Shown: positions 22,925 to 34,060, counted from the first letter of the stretch. The stretch is DNA of 64,000 nucleotides from Prosapia bicincta (GCA_036971475.1 JBAIZL010000242.1:149727-213726), one strand, 5' to 3'. Numbers and translations: made by a program. Notes: a model not told the origin generated them from the letters alone.

Positions 22925-24606
22925 CTTCGTCTGTTTCGCCGATGTTTGCCGATTTTTGCCGGTTCCTTGCCGCCAAATCCGCCACCTGTGAAGCATCATT
23001 ATGTCGTAACTTCTGCTTGGTGCTCAACATAAGCAATGGCGACATCACTACAATATGGCCTTTACTGCATTGTCATAGAGTAATGTGGAAGATTAACCAC
23101 AGGTTCTCCATCGTCAATACCGCCGCCATCATTATTTACCAGATCTACAATTTCATATTCTGTTATGACGTACTAATGTTCTTACTGGAACCAAGCTTCA
23201 ACGTCTTCAACAGTTGCTTCCTCACATCCAGGGGTGCGTTGGACTAAAGAAATAACGTATTGTTCATTAATCCTTGGATCCTCTTCGTCTTCAGTTGGAT
23301 TTTCTTCTACAATTGCATTGTAGCAATTTGGTGGATATATCAGCCCATCAAATCGCTGACTACCAATTTGATGGATAGTTGGTACATCAGCCCAGGCTTG
23401 GGAATCCAATAAGCAACATCTGTTATGTTAATGACTTTCAAATTACTTTTCACATCAGCCTGCCCAACATCAGCTAGTTCAAACTATGTAGATAGTAGCT
23501 TCCTTCGATATTTTTTTTAAAGTGTTTCCAAGACACCCTGGTCCAATTGTTGGCAAATGGCCGATACATTTGGTGGTGGTAACATCACCTGGATGTTACC
23601 CTCTTGAAGTTCCTCCCAGAACTTTTTTTTTACGTATTTTTCTGTGGAAACGACAAATACCTTAAAAAACGATCTTTGAAAATTGCCCTACTCATCCATG
23701 CACTTTTATGATTGTAATAATTTACTAGAAAAATATGTTTTTAAATCGCTTGGAATGCTCATGAATTTTTGATTTTCCGATCATAACGAAATCCATTTTA
23801 TAGTGTGTCGATGCATTACTATAAGCCAGAATTGCTACCCTTTCTTTTCTACGTTTATAGCTTAGGGCTGATTTTTCTGATCGGGTTGCAAGGCTCTTAC
23901 TAGCCAATAACTTAAAGTTACGCCCTGTCTCATGACACTTGAACATTTTATAGCCAGTTAAACTTTGTTTTTTTAATAAAGAGTTGAAATCTTTTACGAA
24001 ATTCAATCATTTCTTGAAAGTCATATGATAGTTTCTCTCCACAAATATTTAACTGGAGGATACCATAACGTTTTTTCCACCTTTCAAGCCATCCGACACT
24101 TGCTGTAAACCTCTGCATCATCTTCATTAAAAGCATTTCGAAAATGCAAAGCCTTTTTCTGCATGATAGTCCCGGAAATAGGAACTACTTTGCCTCTGAA
24201 CTGGGTACAAAGCAGTTCTTACTTGTTGGTAAACCTTTCATTGTTTCTATTCCTTGAATGCTCTTTCAGTCACCCTTAAAGAACACCATTTTTCTATTTT
24301 CAATCGCCTCTTTTTCCAATCTCCTACTGTTACCCGTCCGACGCCATAGTCATCAGCAGCCTTCTGCATCGACTTCTTCTTTATCGAGTCTCAAGTTTTT
24401 AAATTGCATTGATACTACGACCTTCTTTCTTTTCGTTGCCATAATAACATAATAATCAATAAATCTATCAATAAAAACCATAATAAAACGATAACACAAC
24501 AATAACAACGACCCAAAACTCGAAAGTAACACCAATTTCTAAACAATAACACTCCACAAAACTAACCGTGTCGGATTAGACGGGATGTCGAATAAGCGAA
24601 ACTCTA

Positions 24607-24609
<3 letters not shown>
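22925..24609 (-). pseudogene. Tigger/pogo-like DNA transposon, copy 1 (dead)
   Basis: Minus strand. The outer end, CAGTAGAGTTTCGCTTATTC (24609 inward), matches the pogo/Tigger terminal repeat style and abuts (TA)n. The transposase starts at 24442-24440 (MATKRKKVVVSMQFKNL). Broken frames then show FTASVGWLERWKKRYGILQL (CENP-B/Tc5-type second helix-turn-helix), CHETGRNFKLLASKSLA, KERVAILAYSNAS, NHKSAWMSRAIFKDRF, NIQVMLPPPN, LDQGVLETL-stop-KKYRRKLL, and a C-terminal EATVEDVEAWFQ. In this family the DDE domain excises and integrates the element at TA. Here the first catalytic Asp (usually DETG) is His (23923-23942), and the stretch that should hold the second Asp, just before NIQVML, is missing. 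Several stops and frameshifts occur. A second copy lies at 24946-26488. Confidence 0.88.

Positions 24610-24679
<70 letters not shown>
24610..24679. repeat. (TA)n microsatellite
   Basis: About 34 TA units abutting the Tigger-like terminal repeat. Confidence 0.97.
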
Positions 24680-24681
<2 letters not shown>

Positions 24682-24713
24682 CAAAAATTACTTGCGTTCT
24701 TGCATTATTCATT

Positions 24714-24945
24714 CATGATAATGTTTATACTGTTTCCTAACAAAAAGCATTTAATTTAATAAAAGATTTTTAATTAAAAATATAAAATAATTCTTGTATT
24801 TGAATATCCTAACTTATTTTGATTACTATATCAGGAATATTGCCGATGATGTTGGTACTGTTAGCCAACGAAAAGCTTTGAATTGTAAATTCAATTATAA
24901 TTCATGTATTTTGACTTAGTTCTTTATTAATACACAAGAATTGTC
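24714..24945 (+). mobile_element. two tandem Penelope-like tails (unit 1)
   Basis: A decayed tail (GATAATG..TACTGTTTCCTAACAAAAAGC, ending TTCTTGTATTTG near 24803) is followed by a better one. That one has CCGATGA (24843-24849), GTTGG/CCAAC (24851-24855, 24865-24869), GAAA (24870-24873) and AGCTTTGAATTG. The first core residue pair is CC instead of CT. The pair order resembles the tandem terminal repeats of Penelope-like elements. Confidence 0.6.
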
Positions 24946-26485
24946 ATAGAGTAATGTGGAAGATTAACCACAGGTTCTCCATCGTCAATACCGCCGCCAT
25001 CATTATTTACCAGATCTACAATTTCATATTCTGTTATGACGTACTAATGTTCTTACTGGAACCAAGCTTCAACGTCTTCAACAGTTGCTTCCTCACATCC
25101 AGGGGTGCGTTGGACTAAAGAAATAACGTATTGTTCATTAATCCTTGGATCCTCTTCGTCTTCAGTTGGATTTTCTTCTACAATTGCATTGTAGCAATTT
25201 GGTGGATATATCAGCCCATCAAATCGCTGACTACCAATTTGGTGGATAGTTGGTACATCAGCCCAGGCTTAGGAATCCAATAAGCAACATCTGTTATGTT
25301 AATGACTTTCAAATTACTTTTCACATCAGCCTGCCCAACATCAGCTAGTTCAAACTATGTAGATAGTAGCTTCCTTCGATATTTTTTTTAAAGTGTTTCC
25401 AAGACACCCTGGTCCAATTGTTGGCAAATGGCCGATACATTTGGTGGTGGTAACATCACCTGGATGTTACCCTCTTGAAGTTCCTCCCAGAACTTTTTTT
25501 TTACGTATTTTTCTGTGGAAACGACAAATACCTTAAAAAACGATCTTTGAAAATTGCCCTACTCATCCATGCACTTTTATGATTGTAATAATTTACTAGA
25601 AAAATATGTTTTTAAATCGCTTGGAATGCTCATGAATTTTTGATTTTCCGATCATAACGAAATCCATTTTATAGTGTGTCGATGCATTACTATAAGCCAG
25701 AATTGCTACCCTTTCTTTTCTACGTTTATAGCTTAGGGCTGATTTTTCTGATCGGGTTGCAAGGCTCTTACTAGCCAATAACTTAAAGTTACGCCCTGTC
25801 TCATGACACTTGAACATTTTATAGCCAGTTAAACTTTGTTTTTTTTAATAAAGAGTTGAAATCTTTTACGAAATTCAATCATTTCTTGAAAGTCATATGA
25901 TAGTTTCTCTCCACAAATATTTATACCATAACGTTAGGATACCATAACGTTTTTTCCACCTTTCAAGCCATCCGACACTTGCTGTAAACCTCTGCATCAT
26001 CTTCATTAAAAGCATTTCGAAAATGCAAAGCCTTTTTCTGCATGATAGTCCCGGAAATAGGAACTACTTTGCCTCTGAACTGGGTACAAAGCATCGCTTA
26101 CTTGTTGGTAAACCTTTCATTGTTTCTATTCCTTGAATGCTCTTTCAGTCACCCTTAAAGAACACCATTTTTCTATTTTCAATCGCCTCTTTTTCCAATC
26201 TCCTACTGTTACCCGTCCGACGCCATAGTCATCAGCAGCCTTCTGCATCGACTTCTTCTTTATCGAGTCTCAAGTTTTTAAATTGCATTGATACTACGAC
26301 CTTCTTTCTTTTCGTTGCCATAATAACATAATAATCAATAAATCTATCAATAAAAACAATAATAAAACGATAACACAACAATAACAACGACCCAAAACTC
26401 GAAAGTAACACCAATTTGGAAACAATAACACTCCACAAAACTAACCGTATCGGATTAGACGGGATGTCGAATAAGCGAAACTCTA

Positions 26486-26488
<3 letters not shown>
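24946..26488 (-). pseudogene. Tigger/pogo-like DNA transposon, copy 2 (dead)
   Basis: Duplicate of the element at 22925-24609, lacking the left ~145 bp because the duplication starts inside it. The ATG lies at 26321-26319, the same His-for-Asp change is present in CHETG, and the second-Asp block is again absent. The terminal CAGTAGAG ends at 26488. One extra T in the poly-T at about 25845 changes the frame relation before MFKCHETG compared with copy 1. Both copies were therefore already dead before duplication. Confidence 0.88.

Positions 26489-26541
<53 letters not shown>
26489..26541. repeat. (TA)n microsatellite
   Basis: About 26 TA units; frames through it translate as Ile-Tyr runs and are not genes. 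Confidence 0.97.
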
Positions 26542-26542
<1 letters not shown>

Positions 26543-26574
26543 CAAAAATTACTTGCGTTCTTGCATTATTCATT

Positions 26575-26806
26575 CCTGATAATGTTTATACTGTTTCCCA
26601 ACAAAAAGCATTTAATTTAATAAAAGATTTTTAATTAAAAATATAAAATAATTCTTGTATTTGAATATCCTAACTTATTTTGATTACTATATCGGGAATA
26701 TTGCCGATAATGTTGGTACTGTTAGCCAACGAAAAGCTTTGAATTGTAAATTCAATTATAATTCTTGTATTTTGACTTAGTTCTTTATTAATACACAAGA
26801 ATACAT
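26575..26806 (+). mobile_element. two tandem Penelope-like tails (unit 2)
   Basis: Duplicate of 24714-24945. The core here is CCGATAA (26704-26710), GTTGG/CCAAC and GAAA, one step more decayed. Confidence 0.6.
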
Positions 26807-26813
26807 ATTGTGA

Positions 26814-26833
26814 TATATATATATATATAAATA

Positions 26834-26900
<67 letters not shown>
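26814..26900. repeat. (TA)n microsatellite with GT interruptions
   Basis: About 40 TA units, interrupted by TATGTATA and an AAATA. Confidence 0.97.
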
Positions 26901-27946
26901 TCCTATGTTGCTATAAAATATCATAATTCCACTCATATTCTACACTCTACTTTCTAACGAAAATATAATCAGTCCTGTATAACGGTAAGCAAGTTCAAAT
27001 ACGATGTACGAAGAGAGCAACTCGGGAGTCGTGACCCATTTACAACACATAGGTTACAATGACAGTTCTAAAGTGCACACCAGTCTTTATAAAATATTAG
27101 ATCAATATATACTACAAATACAGTCAGTGTAAAATTTCAACAATTTCTCAGGCATTTTTTAAAAATTGTGATTTTATACAATATATTTTTTCATTTACAC
27201 AGTATCGTTTACCTTCACAAAAAGTATTTAACCTAAATTCTCACAAACACTTTTTCCCCTTTGTAAAACCGTTGTTGTGAAAAGGCACATTTTTTACAAC
27301 AGCGAACAAATAAATTAAATATTTCAAAAATTACAATTTATCATCATAAGCTGACTTTTCTAATAGCCTATATCTGAGGACGACGCATTAATATTACCGA
27401 AACAAGGGCCTAGGAGAACATACTCCCTAATGGAGATTTAATCACTTTTACAAATACAATAATACATTATTGTAAAGTGAAACAGAAATATTTCAATTTT
27501 TGTGACCTACGTTTAAACTCAAAATTTTTTCTCATAAACGCCTAAATCACAAACAAAATATTTTTAATAAAGTGCGCTTCATGAAAATATATAATGAGGT
27601 TTGTATATTACTCGGAGGAAGGAGGCTCAGGACAAAATTGCCTATTACAGTTATTCTATGTTTAAAACTAGTTAATAATGATGAATTGTTCATATTTACA
27701 ACTCCAACTTGTCAATCATGTGCGTGCAGGAAAGTATATAGGCCTACGCAACTCTAATGTAAAACCAACGTGAACTCCCTTCCAAGTGTAAAACTTACTA
27801 CAACGGAAAACAAGCCCGTGTTTACACAGCTGTTATATTGGTTATGATATATAATTAAATACACAAGAATAAACTAGAACACGAATACAATAAAATTCCA
27901 TAAAGCACTATATCTTATTCAAAAAAATAAAACATGAATAAAATCA
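26901..27946. other. AT-rich non-coding DNA
   Basis: No gene seen. The 61-codon frame at 27572-27757 has several cysteines near its end (CQSCACRK) but no recognised domain. Confidence 0.5.
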
Positions 27947-27963
27947 ACACACACACATACACT

Positions 27964-28042
<79 letters not shown>

Positions 28043-28068
28043 AAATATATATATATATATATATATGA
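27947..28068. repeat. compound (CA)n(TA)n(GT)n(TA)n microsatellite
   Basis: CA run to ~27990, TA, then a GT run and TA to ~28068. The CA and GT halves are inverted and could fold back. Confidence 0.95.
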
Positions 28069-28975
28069 CGTATCAATAATAGAAACATTAGTAGTATTTC
28101 AAAGATTAACGTGCCCTTTTCTGTATATTTAAGACGATAAAACTGTTTTATATTAACACTTGACTATCTTTCATTTATTTTGATGCTATTCAATTAAATT
28201 TTATAATATAATGAAATGTACCCAGTTATTTACAAACATATAAACAACACTATAACTGTTACAAGAATGTACTTAATCTGTACAAATAGTTGTGTTTTAT
28301 ATTTTGTAAATTTTACTTTTAAATATGAAAACAATGCAAGTTGGCGAGGAGCTTAAAATAGTAATTGTTTGTTTAAGTAAAGTATAACTTAAGTTTAGTT
28401 GTTTTTTTAATTATAATTTCTTGTTTACTTATATAAATTGTGATAATTAAATTTGATCAATATGTAAGGTTTTTAAAAGTATTTTGTGTAGGAATTCACT
28501 ATCGCAAAATTAGTATTTACATAAGATAGTGATAAAAGTGGCCGTACAAGTACATATACTTTACAGACACCAAAAAGACAACACTGTTGCTGTCTAGGCA
28601 ATTCAAGGTCATTGGTAACGAAAGTAGGGCAAAGAAAATAACCTAAAAGATTAAGAGATGAGAGAATAAAATAATTTAGTTGGATAAAATAAAAAGCAAA
28701 AGAATAACAGACGAGAAGCACAGTTATTTATCAAACACAACTGGGGGAATGTATAGCCTGACGTAATCTTATTTAACTTCAAAGTATCCTACATATGTTC
28801 CTTTCCTACACAAAGGTGTATTTAGCTGAATCCTTTATAAACCTGATACAAAGTAAATCTACCTGAAAGAGACGACCTCCCATATCTTCCAGACCTAGGA
28901 AGTTCATATCCTATTTTAACCCTACCATTAATGTTTTTGTGCCTTAAAATAACAAAAGAAAAGGTAGAGTGTATG
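28069..28975. other. AT-rich non-coding DNA
   Basis: No supported gene; the 82-codon minus frame at 28473-28721 has no domain. Confidence 0.5.
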
Positions 28976-29790
28976 TTTCAATGACCAAATCATCATCATC
29001 AGTGAGTGTTACTACTACAAACTCTAACTTACAACTAGGGTGAAAGTAAGGTTACACTTCCACGCCACGCCCACTTGTCAAAATAACAGTTACTAACCCT
29101 ACTTTAAACATGATACAACAAATAGAAATTTTGTACCTAACTCAATAATTACAATAAAATTTGTAACATACAACATAATTACATCTAAACAAAATAGATA
29201 ATTAATATTACATATTATTATTATGTCAAAATATTTAACCTAAAAGTTACAATAAATTTTATTATTGTTTCCCCCCTTTTGTTACGCCAATTACAATAAT
29301 ATAGAATTTGGAATAGGGCCTGACTCGTTTACAATATTATTTTTATTCCTATTAATATACAAAGTTTCCCATGCATCCAATTCACTACACTTAACAACGT
29401 TTTTTAACAGGGTTACATCGTCTACTTTAAATTCGTGCTCTTACTCTAAACAATGCTTCGCCATCGCAGATTTTTCTGGTACCAGAAATTGAGTTAGGTA
29501 CAAAATTTCTATTTGTTGTATCATGTTTAAAGTAGGGTTAGTAACTGTTGATTTGACAAGTGGGCGTGGCAACGCCTACTGTATAAATACAGAAGTGTAA
29601 CCTTACTTTCACCCTAGTTGTAAGTTAGAGTTTGTAGTAGTAACACTCACTGATGATGATGACTTAGTCATTGAAACGCGTATGAGTAAATAAATGAATA
29701 ATTTGTGAGTTTTGTGTATGTTTTTATTTGTTTTTAACCTAACCTCACAAGCTAAGCGCAAAGAATATTTGTTTAAGAGTGTATGATTTG
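28976..29790 (-). mobile_element. Penelope-like element fragment with inverted terminal tails
   Basis: Left arm 28976-29146 and right arm 29488-~29680 are long reverse complements. Between them, on the minus strand, lies a nuclease C-terminus (29291-29476). The right arm continues with TGAGTAAATAAATGAATAAT to a CCTAACCTCACAAGC block at ~29735-29757. Each arm has an outward CTGATGA (29650-29656 on +; 29002-28996 on -), a paired stem II (GATGAC/GTCATT on +, GATGAT/GTCATT on -) and GAAA. The right arm also has CTGTATAAATACAG (29579-29592), a TATA-like palindrome lost from the left arm. The same tail family recurs at 38878-39195. Confidence 0.75.
29291..29476 (-). pseudogene. Penelope-like GIY-YIG nuclease C-terminus
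   Basis: Minus strand, 62 codons including the stop at 29293-29291: EKSAMAKHCLE-stop-EHEF, then VTLLKNVVKCSELDAWE, then TLYINRNKNNIVNESGPIPN. This matches the end of the Penelope-like nuclease: S.(L/M)A.HC...H.F, a variable strand, then W/E..(Y/E)I followed by N.E.GP.P. One internal stop replaces the residue before EHEF. The RT and the YIG half are absent; the upstream side runs into the inverted tail at 29488. It differs from the nuclease at 22191-22464, so at least two families are present. Confidence 0.75.
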
Positions 29791-30484
29791 GCACAAGGAG
29801 AAGTTCCTTACCCATAAAGATTTTAAGATAATTTAAATGAAGAACTATGTTATTTCGTCATTTATATTAAGCAATAAAGTTGTAAATATAATTAACGAAT
29901 TACACACAATAGAAATCAGATCATGCAGACGGTGTACTTAAAGTGCCGATTTAGTAATATTAAATTAACCTCGTAGTGGTTAAAGGTTTTTATTGTGTTT
30001 AGTTAGACTTATTTCATATTCCACCGCTGCTCAAGGGAATAAATAACAATTATTAAACGATAATAATTAATCAAACCTAATCTCCGCATAACTAATGAAA
30101 GAATACCATGCGAATATTAGTTTAAACAGGACAAGGATCCTACGATATTATGTATTACCTCGTTTTACTTTCCACACTACATTAAAACGCATATTTCATT
30201 GTAATTCTGTCTAAATATTAGCAATTTGAATATTATTTAAGAATGGTCTAGTTAGGCCGAAACAGCGATCGATAAATTGGCAAAACGTTCACAACCAAAT
30301 AAAGCACGCCTGCATAATATTCATAATAAATATCATGAATTATTCTAATTTTAGTTGAGAAAACTCAGAAAGGCCGAATTTTACATTTTTACAGTCACGT
30401 ATTTTTTACTTGCTTAGCCCCTAAGAAAATTAAAACTCCCTCCCTGTAGTCCTATTAGTATTTATAAAATTTTCAAAATTTCCA
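29791..30484. other. AT-rich non-coding DNA
   Basis: Nothing recognised. Confidence 0.5.
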
Positions 30485-30730
30485 CTTTGAGAATACCGGC
30501 TTGCATTCAGCCGTCGGGAGGGGAATGGAGGGGATGGAAGCAGCTAGCAGCCTCACGTCTCCCGAAGCCTCAGTCAATATCCAGCACTCAGCTAGTTTGT
30601 TCGTACAGTCTGTGCTTTATAACGTAAACATTGTGTGTACACTATTACTCATTCTTTCCAAGTGTTATCGCCAGTTTTCTTATCACCGGTATGTACTAAC
30701 TATATTTATTCATGTACTACTAGTTACGTA
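30485..30730 (+). other. locally GC-richer island, possible 5' exon or promoter remnant
   Basis: The segment GCCGTCGGGAGGGGAATGG to about 30690 is clearly less AT-rich than its surroundings. It carries a 76-codon open frame starting in MHSAVGRGMEGMEAASSL, with a hydrophobic stretch (VNIVCTLLLIL), and a splice-donor-like CCG-GTATGT at about 30687-30696. These are the features of a first exon or of a transposon 5' region. No domain, initiator or partner exon can be confirmed. Confidence 0.2.
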
Positions 30731-31159
30731 AGAAAAAAGTGAAAAAAACATTTAGATGTTTACTCAAGTAGTGTAATCTTTATTAACAAGTTGTGTTATG
30801 AATAATGTTTTTAAGTCTTTTTTTTATGGCACTGAAAAGGTTTTTTAGAGTACATTTTCTTTTCAAAAGCGCCTCAATGTAAAAGAGAAATTAGAATTAG
30901 TGATAATTTTTTTTTAATACTATTTAATTTTTTTAAAATATATATTTAATTGTTTTACTTAAAGTTACTGTAATAAATAGTTATACGAGAATAGTATTTA
31001 TGCTAAGAAAGCAAATTTTCATTTCAGTAGCAAATACCATCTATTGTTTGCTTCTTTATAAATGTCGTGCTATAATTTTGTCAGATCGGATTCAAACTTG
31101 GTAATTATATATATTGCTTTGGAAAACTGAAGCAAATATATATTACAGTAGTTGTAAGG
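30731..31159. other. AT-rich non-coding DNA
   Basis: Nothing recognised. Confidence 0.5.
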
Positions 31160-31440
31160 CGACCAACCGGTATGGCTATTCCCACAGGAAGGATAAGAAA
31201 GGATTGTGAATATAGGTAGAGAGTTATAAGGTAGGGACATAAATTCCCCATGGTAGGGGACATTGGAGGGATCATCACATCATGTGTGCAGAGTCACGTA
31301 CTTGAAGGGGGCATAAGACGTGTGTACCGTTTCAATCCGTTGTAAAAAGATAAGGAGAATTATGTAGAAAGGATTTAAGGATTCCTTAGTACTGGGAAAT
31401 TATCAAGCGGGCAGGGTCTTTACCTGAAATCAACCTGTCT
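31160..31440 (+). repeat. decayed relics of the 158/170 bp satellite
   Basis: Two degenerate units. GTCACGTACTTGAAGGGGGC resembles the CGATTACTTGAAGAAGATC block. GGAGAATTATGTAGAAAGGA followed by CCTTAGTACTGGGAAATTAT resembles GGAATTATGTAGGCTTAAGG ... CTAGTACTAGAAATAG...AAATTATG of the 158 bp array, in the same order and spacing. Confidence 0.5.
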
Positions 31441-31984
31441 CAACCAGTGGGAGAGAGTTGTCTAGCATTAGCCCACTGTGCGTGCGCGCACGCGCGAGTG
31501 TGTGTATGTTTGTGGGTGTGTTTTATTACAAATTAATTGTATATAGATTTGTGTTAGGTTGAGGGGGGGAAGAATGGTGGTGATTTAGAAGCAGCATCCA
31601 GAAACTTTTACACAGACCTCAGAGAGTTCTTTTTGCTAGGTTATCATTACAACTCATACATCATCCGAAGTCTAAGAAACATTCAAAGGTTTCTTTGACT
31701 GGACCACACTACACACATTTCTATAGAATTGTGGACAACTTCTAATAAATAGATTATCTTTAACAAATAATGGGAAATTGTTTCCTAGTTTTGTGATAAT
31801 TGTTGAACAATTAGGTACTTGTGCACTGTCATTAACGTTTAGTAAATAAATTGCTAAATGAAACTACTAGAGCGGAAAAATATATTTAGTCAGTATTTGC
31901 CTGAAGCATATTACACAAACTTCTTACTTTCAACTGAGATAATAAATTCAGGATTCGAAAAAAACCAAAAGATCTTCCCCCAAC
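31441..31984. other. AT-rich DNA with a purine-pyrimidine alternating patch
   Basis: 31480-31520 contains GTGCGTGCGCGCACGCGCG, an alternating tract with Z-DNA-forming character, followed by GTGTGT. Otherwise nothing recognised. Confidence 0.5.
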
Positions 31985-33670
31985 TGACTACTCACTATCA
32001 CAACCGCGAAGGCACCCATTGGCCCACTTAATCCGCTTAGCAAAAGACTGAAGCTGTTTCTTCTGTTGACTATTCTAGGGAATTCCATATCGTTAGGTTT
32101 AGCCTGACCGCTGAAATGGCCAGGACAATAAAAATGTCCGGGAGGGGAAATGAACAGGGCGGGAAATGCGCAGGAGGAAAACGCGCCGTAGGGAAATGTG
32201 CAGGATGCAAGGGTGCATCAGCTAGTACGATCTGTTATAACTAACTACACCTTATGCAAACAACTATGCCAATCCATCTGCACAGGTATCCCGCGAAACA
32301 AAAGACTGGATCTGTTTCTTCTATTGCCCATTCTAAGGATTTCCATATCGTTAGGTTTAGCCTGGCCGCTGAAATGGCCAGGACAATAAAAATGTCCGGG
32401 AGGGGAAATGAACAGGACGGGAAATGCGCAGGAGGAAAACGCGCCGTAGGGAAATGTGCAGGATGCAAGGGTGCATCAGCTAGTACGATCTGTTATAACT
32501 AACTACACCTTATGCAAACAACTATGCCAATCCATCTGCACAGGTAACCCGCGAAACAAAAGACTGGATCTGTTTCTTCTATTGCCCATTCTAAGGATTT
32601 CCATATCGTTAGGTTTAGCCTGGCCGCTGAAATGGCCATGACAATAAAAATGTCCGGGAGGGGAAATGAACAGGACGGGAAATGCGCAGGAGGAAAACGC
32701 GCCGTAGGGAAATGTGCAGGATGCAAGGGTGCATCAGCTAGTACGATCTGTTATAACTAACTACACCTTATGCAAACAACTATGCCAATCCATCTGCACA
32801 GGTAACCCGCGAAACAAAAGACTGGATCTGTTTCTTCTATTGCCCATTCTAAGGATTTCCATATCGTTAGGTTTAGCCTGGCCGCTGAAATGGCCAGGAC
32901 AATAAAAATGTCCGGGAGGGGAAATGAACAGGATGGGAAATGCGCAGGAGGAAAACGCGCCGTAGGGAAATGTGCAGGATGCAAGGGTGCATCAGCTAGT
33001 ACGATCTGTTATAACTAACTACACCTTATGCAAACAACTATGCCAATCCATCTGCACAGGTAACCCGCGAAACAAAAGACTGGATCTGTTTCTTCTATTG
33101 CCCATTCTAAGGATTTCCATATCGTTAGGTTTAGCCTGGCCGCTGAAATGGCCATGACAATAAAAATGTCCGGGAGGGGAAATGAACAGGACGGGAAATG
33201 CGCAGGAGGAAAACGCGCCGTAGGGAAATGTGCAGGATGCAAGGGTGCATCAGCTAGTACGATCTGTTATAACTAACTACACCTTATGCAAACAACTATG
33301 CCAATCCATCTGCACAGGTAACCCGCGAAACAAAAGACTGGATCTGTTTCTTCTATTGCCCATTCTAAGGATTTCCAAATCGTTAGGTTTAGCCTGGCCG
33401 CTGAAATGGCCAGGAGAAGAAATGTCCAAGAGAGGAAATGAGCAGCACGGGAAATGCGCAGGAAGGAAAATGCGCAGTTGGGAAATGAGTAGGAGGCGGG
33501 GTGTCTCAGCAGTACTATCTGGTCCAACTAACTATACCTGGTCCAAACAACGAAAACAACCTATCGCCACAGGTAAACAGATCTTGATCTGTTTCTCCTA
33601 TACTCAATTTCAGGAAATTGCTTATCATCAGGTTTAGCCTGACCGGTGAAATGCGCAGGAGGGGAAGATA
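31985..33670. repeat. 258 bp satellite array, ~6.5 units
   Basis: ATGCAAGGGTGCATCAGC and linked blocks recur exactly every 258 bp (for example 32210, 32468, 32726, 32984, 33242); the first and last units are degenerate. Each unit holds the inverted repeat CCTGGCC-8 nt-GGCCAGG (32361-32382), then GGACA-7 nt-TGTCC, and a run of GGGAAATG(C/T)GCAGGA subrepeats. It is much more GC-rich than the flanks. Open frames of 61-75 codons occur on both strands in every unit (258 is a multiple of 3), but each stops inside one unit and shows no domain. Confidence 0.95.
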
Positions 33671-33889
33671 TTTATGTGAGTGGGGACTGCTACAGTGAAA
33701 AGGGAAGCGACGTAGCGTTGTATACTATAGCATACAAAACCTTGTTCACTACACAAACATTTACAAGGAACTTTTAAGTAATACCGCCACCACACACATC
33801 GACTCAAATGTGTGCGCATCTCAAGGTCACCGGTCTGACAAGCTGACGACCTATATGTGTATCATGTCAGTCTTACCGAATTATATATT
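33671..33889. other. non-coding spacer
   Basis: Nothing recognised. Confidence 0.4.
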
Positions 33890-34060
33890 ATCTTCTTCTT
33901 ATAAGGGGGCGTAACGGGTTCAAGAGCCCGATGGAGAATATACGAGTATCTACTTCAAGTAGGCGATCCTGAAAACGTGGTGCCATGATCAGGGATTTTT
34001 CCCTATCCATGATATCTCTAACTTAATCCTAGCTATATTCACTACTCTCTCCTTTCCTTC
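33890..34060 (-). repeat. decayed satellite relic (158/170 bp family)
   Basis: On the minus strand, GGATCGCCTACTTGAAGTAG and ATCATGGCACCACG match the GGAGCGATTACTTGAAGAAG and ATTATGACATCACG blocks of the 158 bp satellite in order. The CCCGTTACGCCCCCTTATAA segment then matches CTGTTACACTCCTTTAGCAG. Confidence 0.45.

Larger units (their letters stand above)
23069..26806. repeat. 1.87 kb tandem segmental duplication
   Basis: 23069-24945 and 24946-26806 are near-identical head-to-tail units. Each carries the Tigger-like remnant, a (TA)n tract and two Penelope-like tails. The internal junction joins ACACAAGAAT to TGTCATAGAG; the outer flanks are CTGCATTGTCATAGAG on the left and AAGAATACATATTG on the right, so the breakpoint shares 2-3 bp. 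The few differences include a local ATACCATAACG duplication at 25921-25945, one extra T near 25845 and a longer (TA)n in unit 1. Confidence 0.93.

Noticed and set aside
26232..26936. Frames of 72-113 codons with long Ile-Tyr runs
   Set aside because: They are translations of (TA)n tracts joined to the dead Tigger N-terminus or to Penelope-like tails.
29609..29815. 68-codon minus frame
   Set aside because: It is antisense to the Penelope-like tail; its Ser/Thr-rich end is the ATGATGATG stretch of the ribozyme-like core.
32198..33637. Repeated 61-135 codon frames on the plus strand and 75-84 codon frames on the minus strand
   Set aside because: They arise because the 258 bp unit is divisible by three and lacks stops in some frames; both strands are open and no domain is visible.
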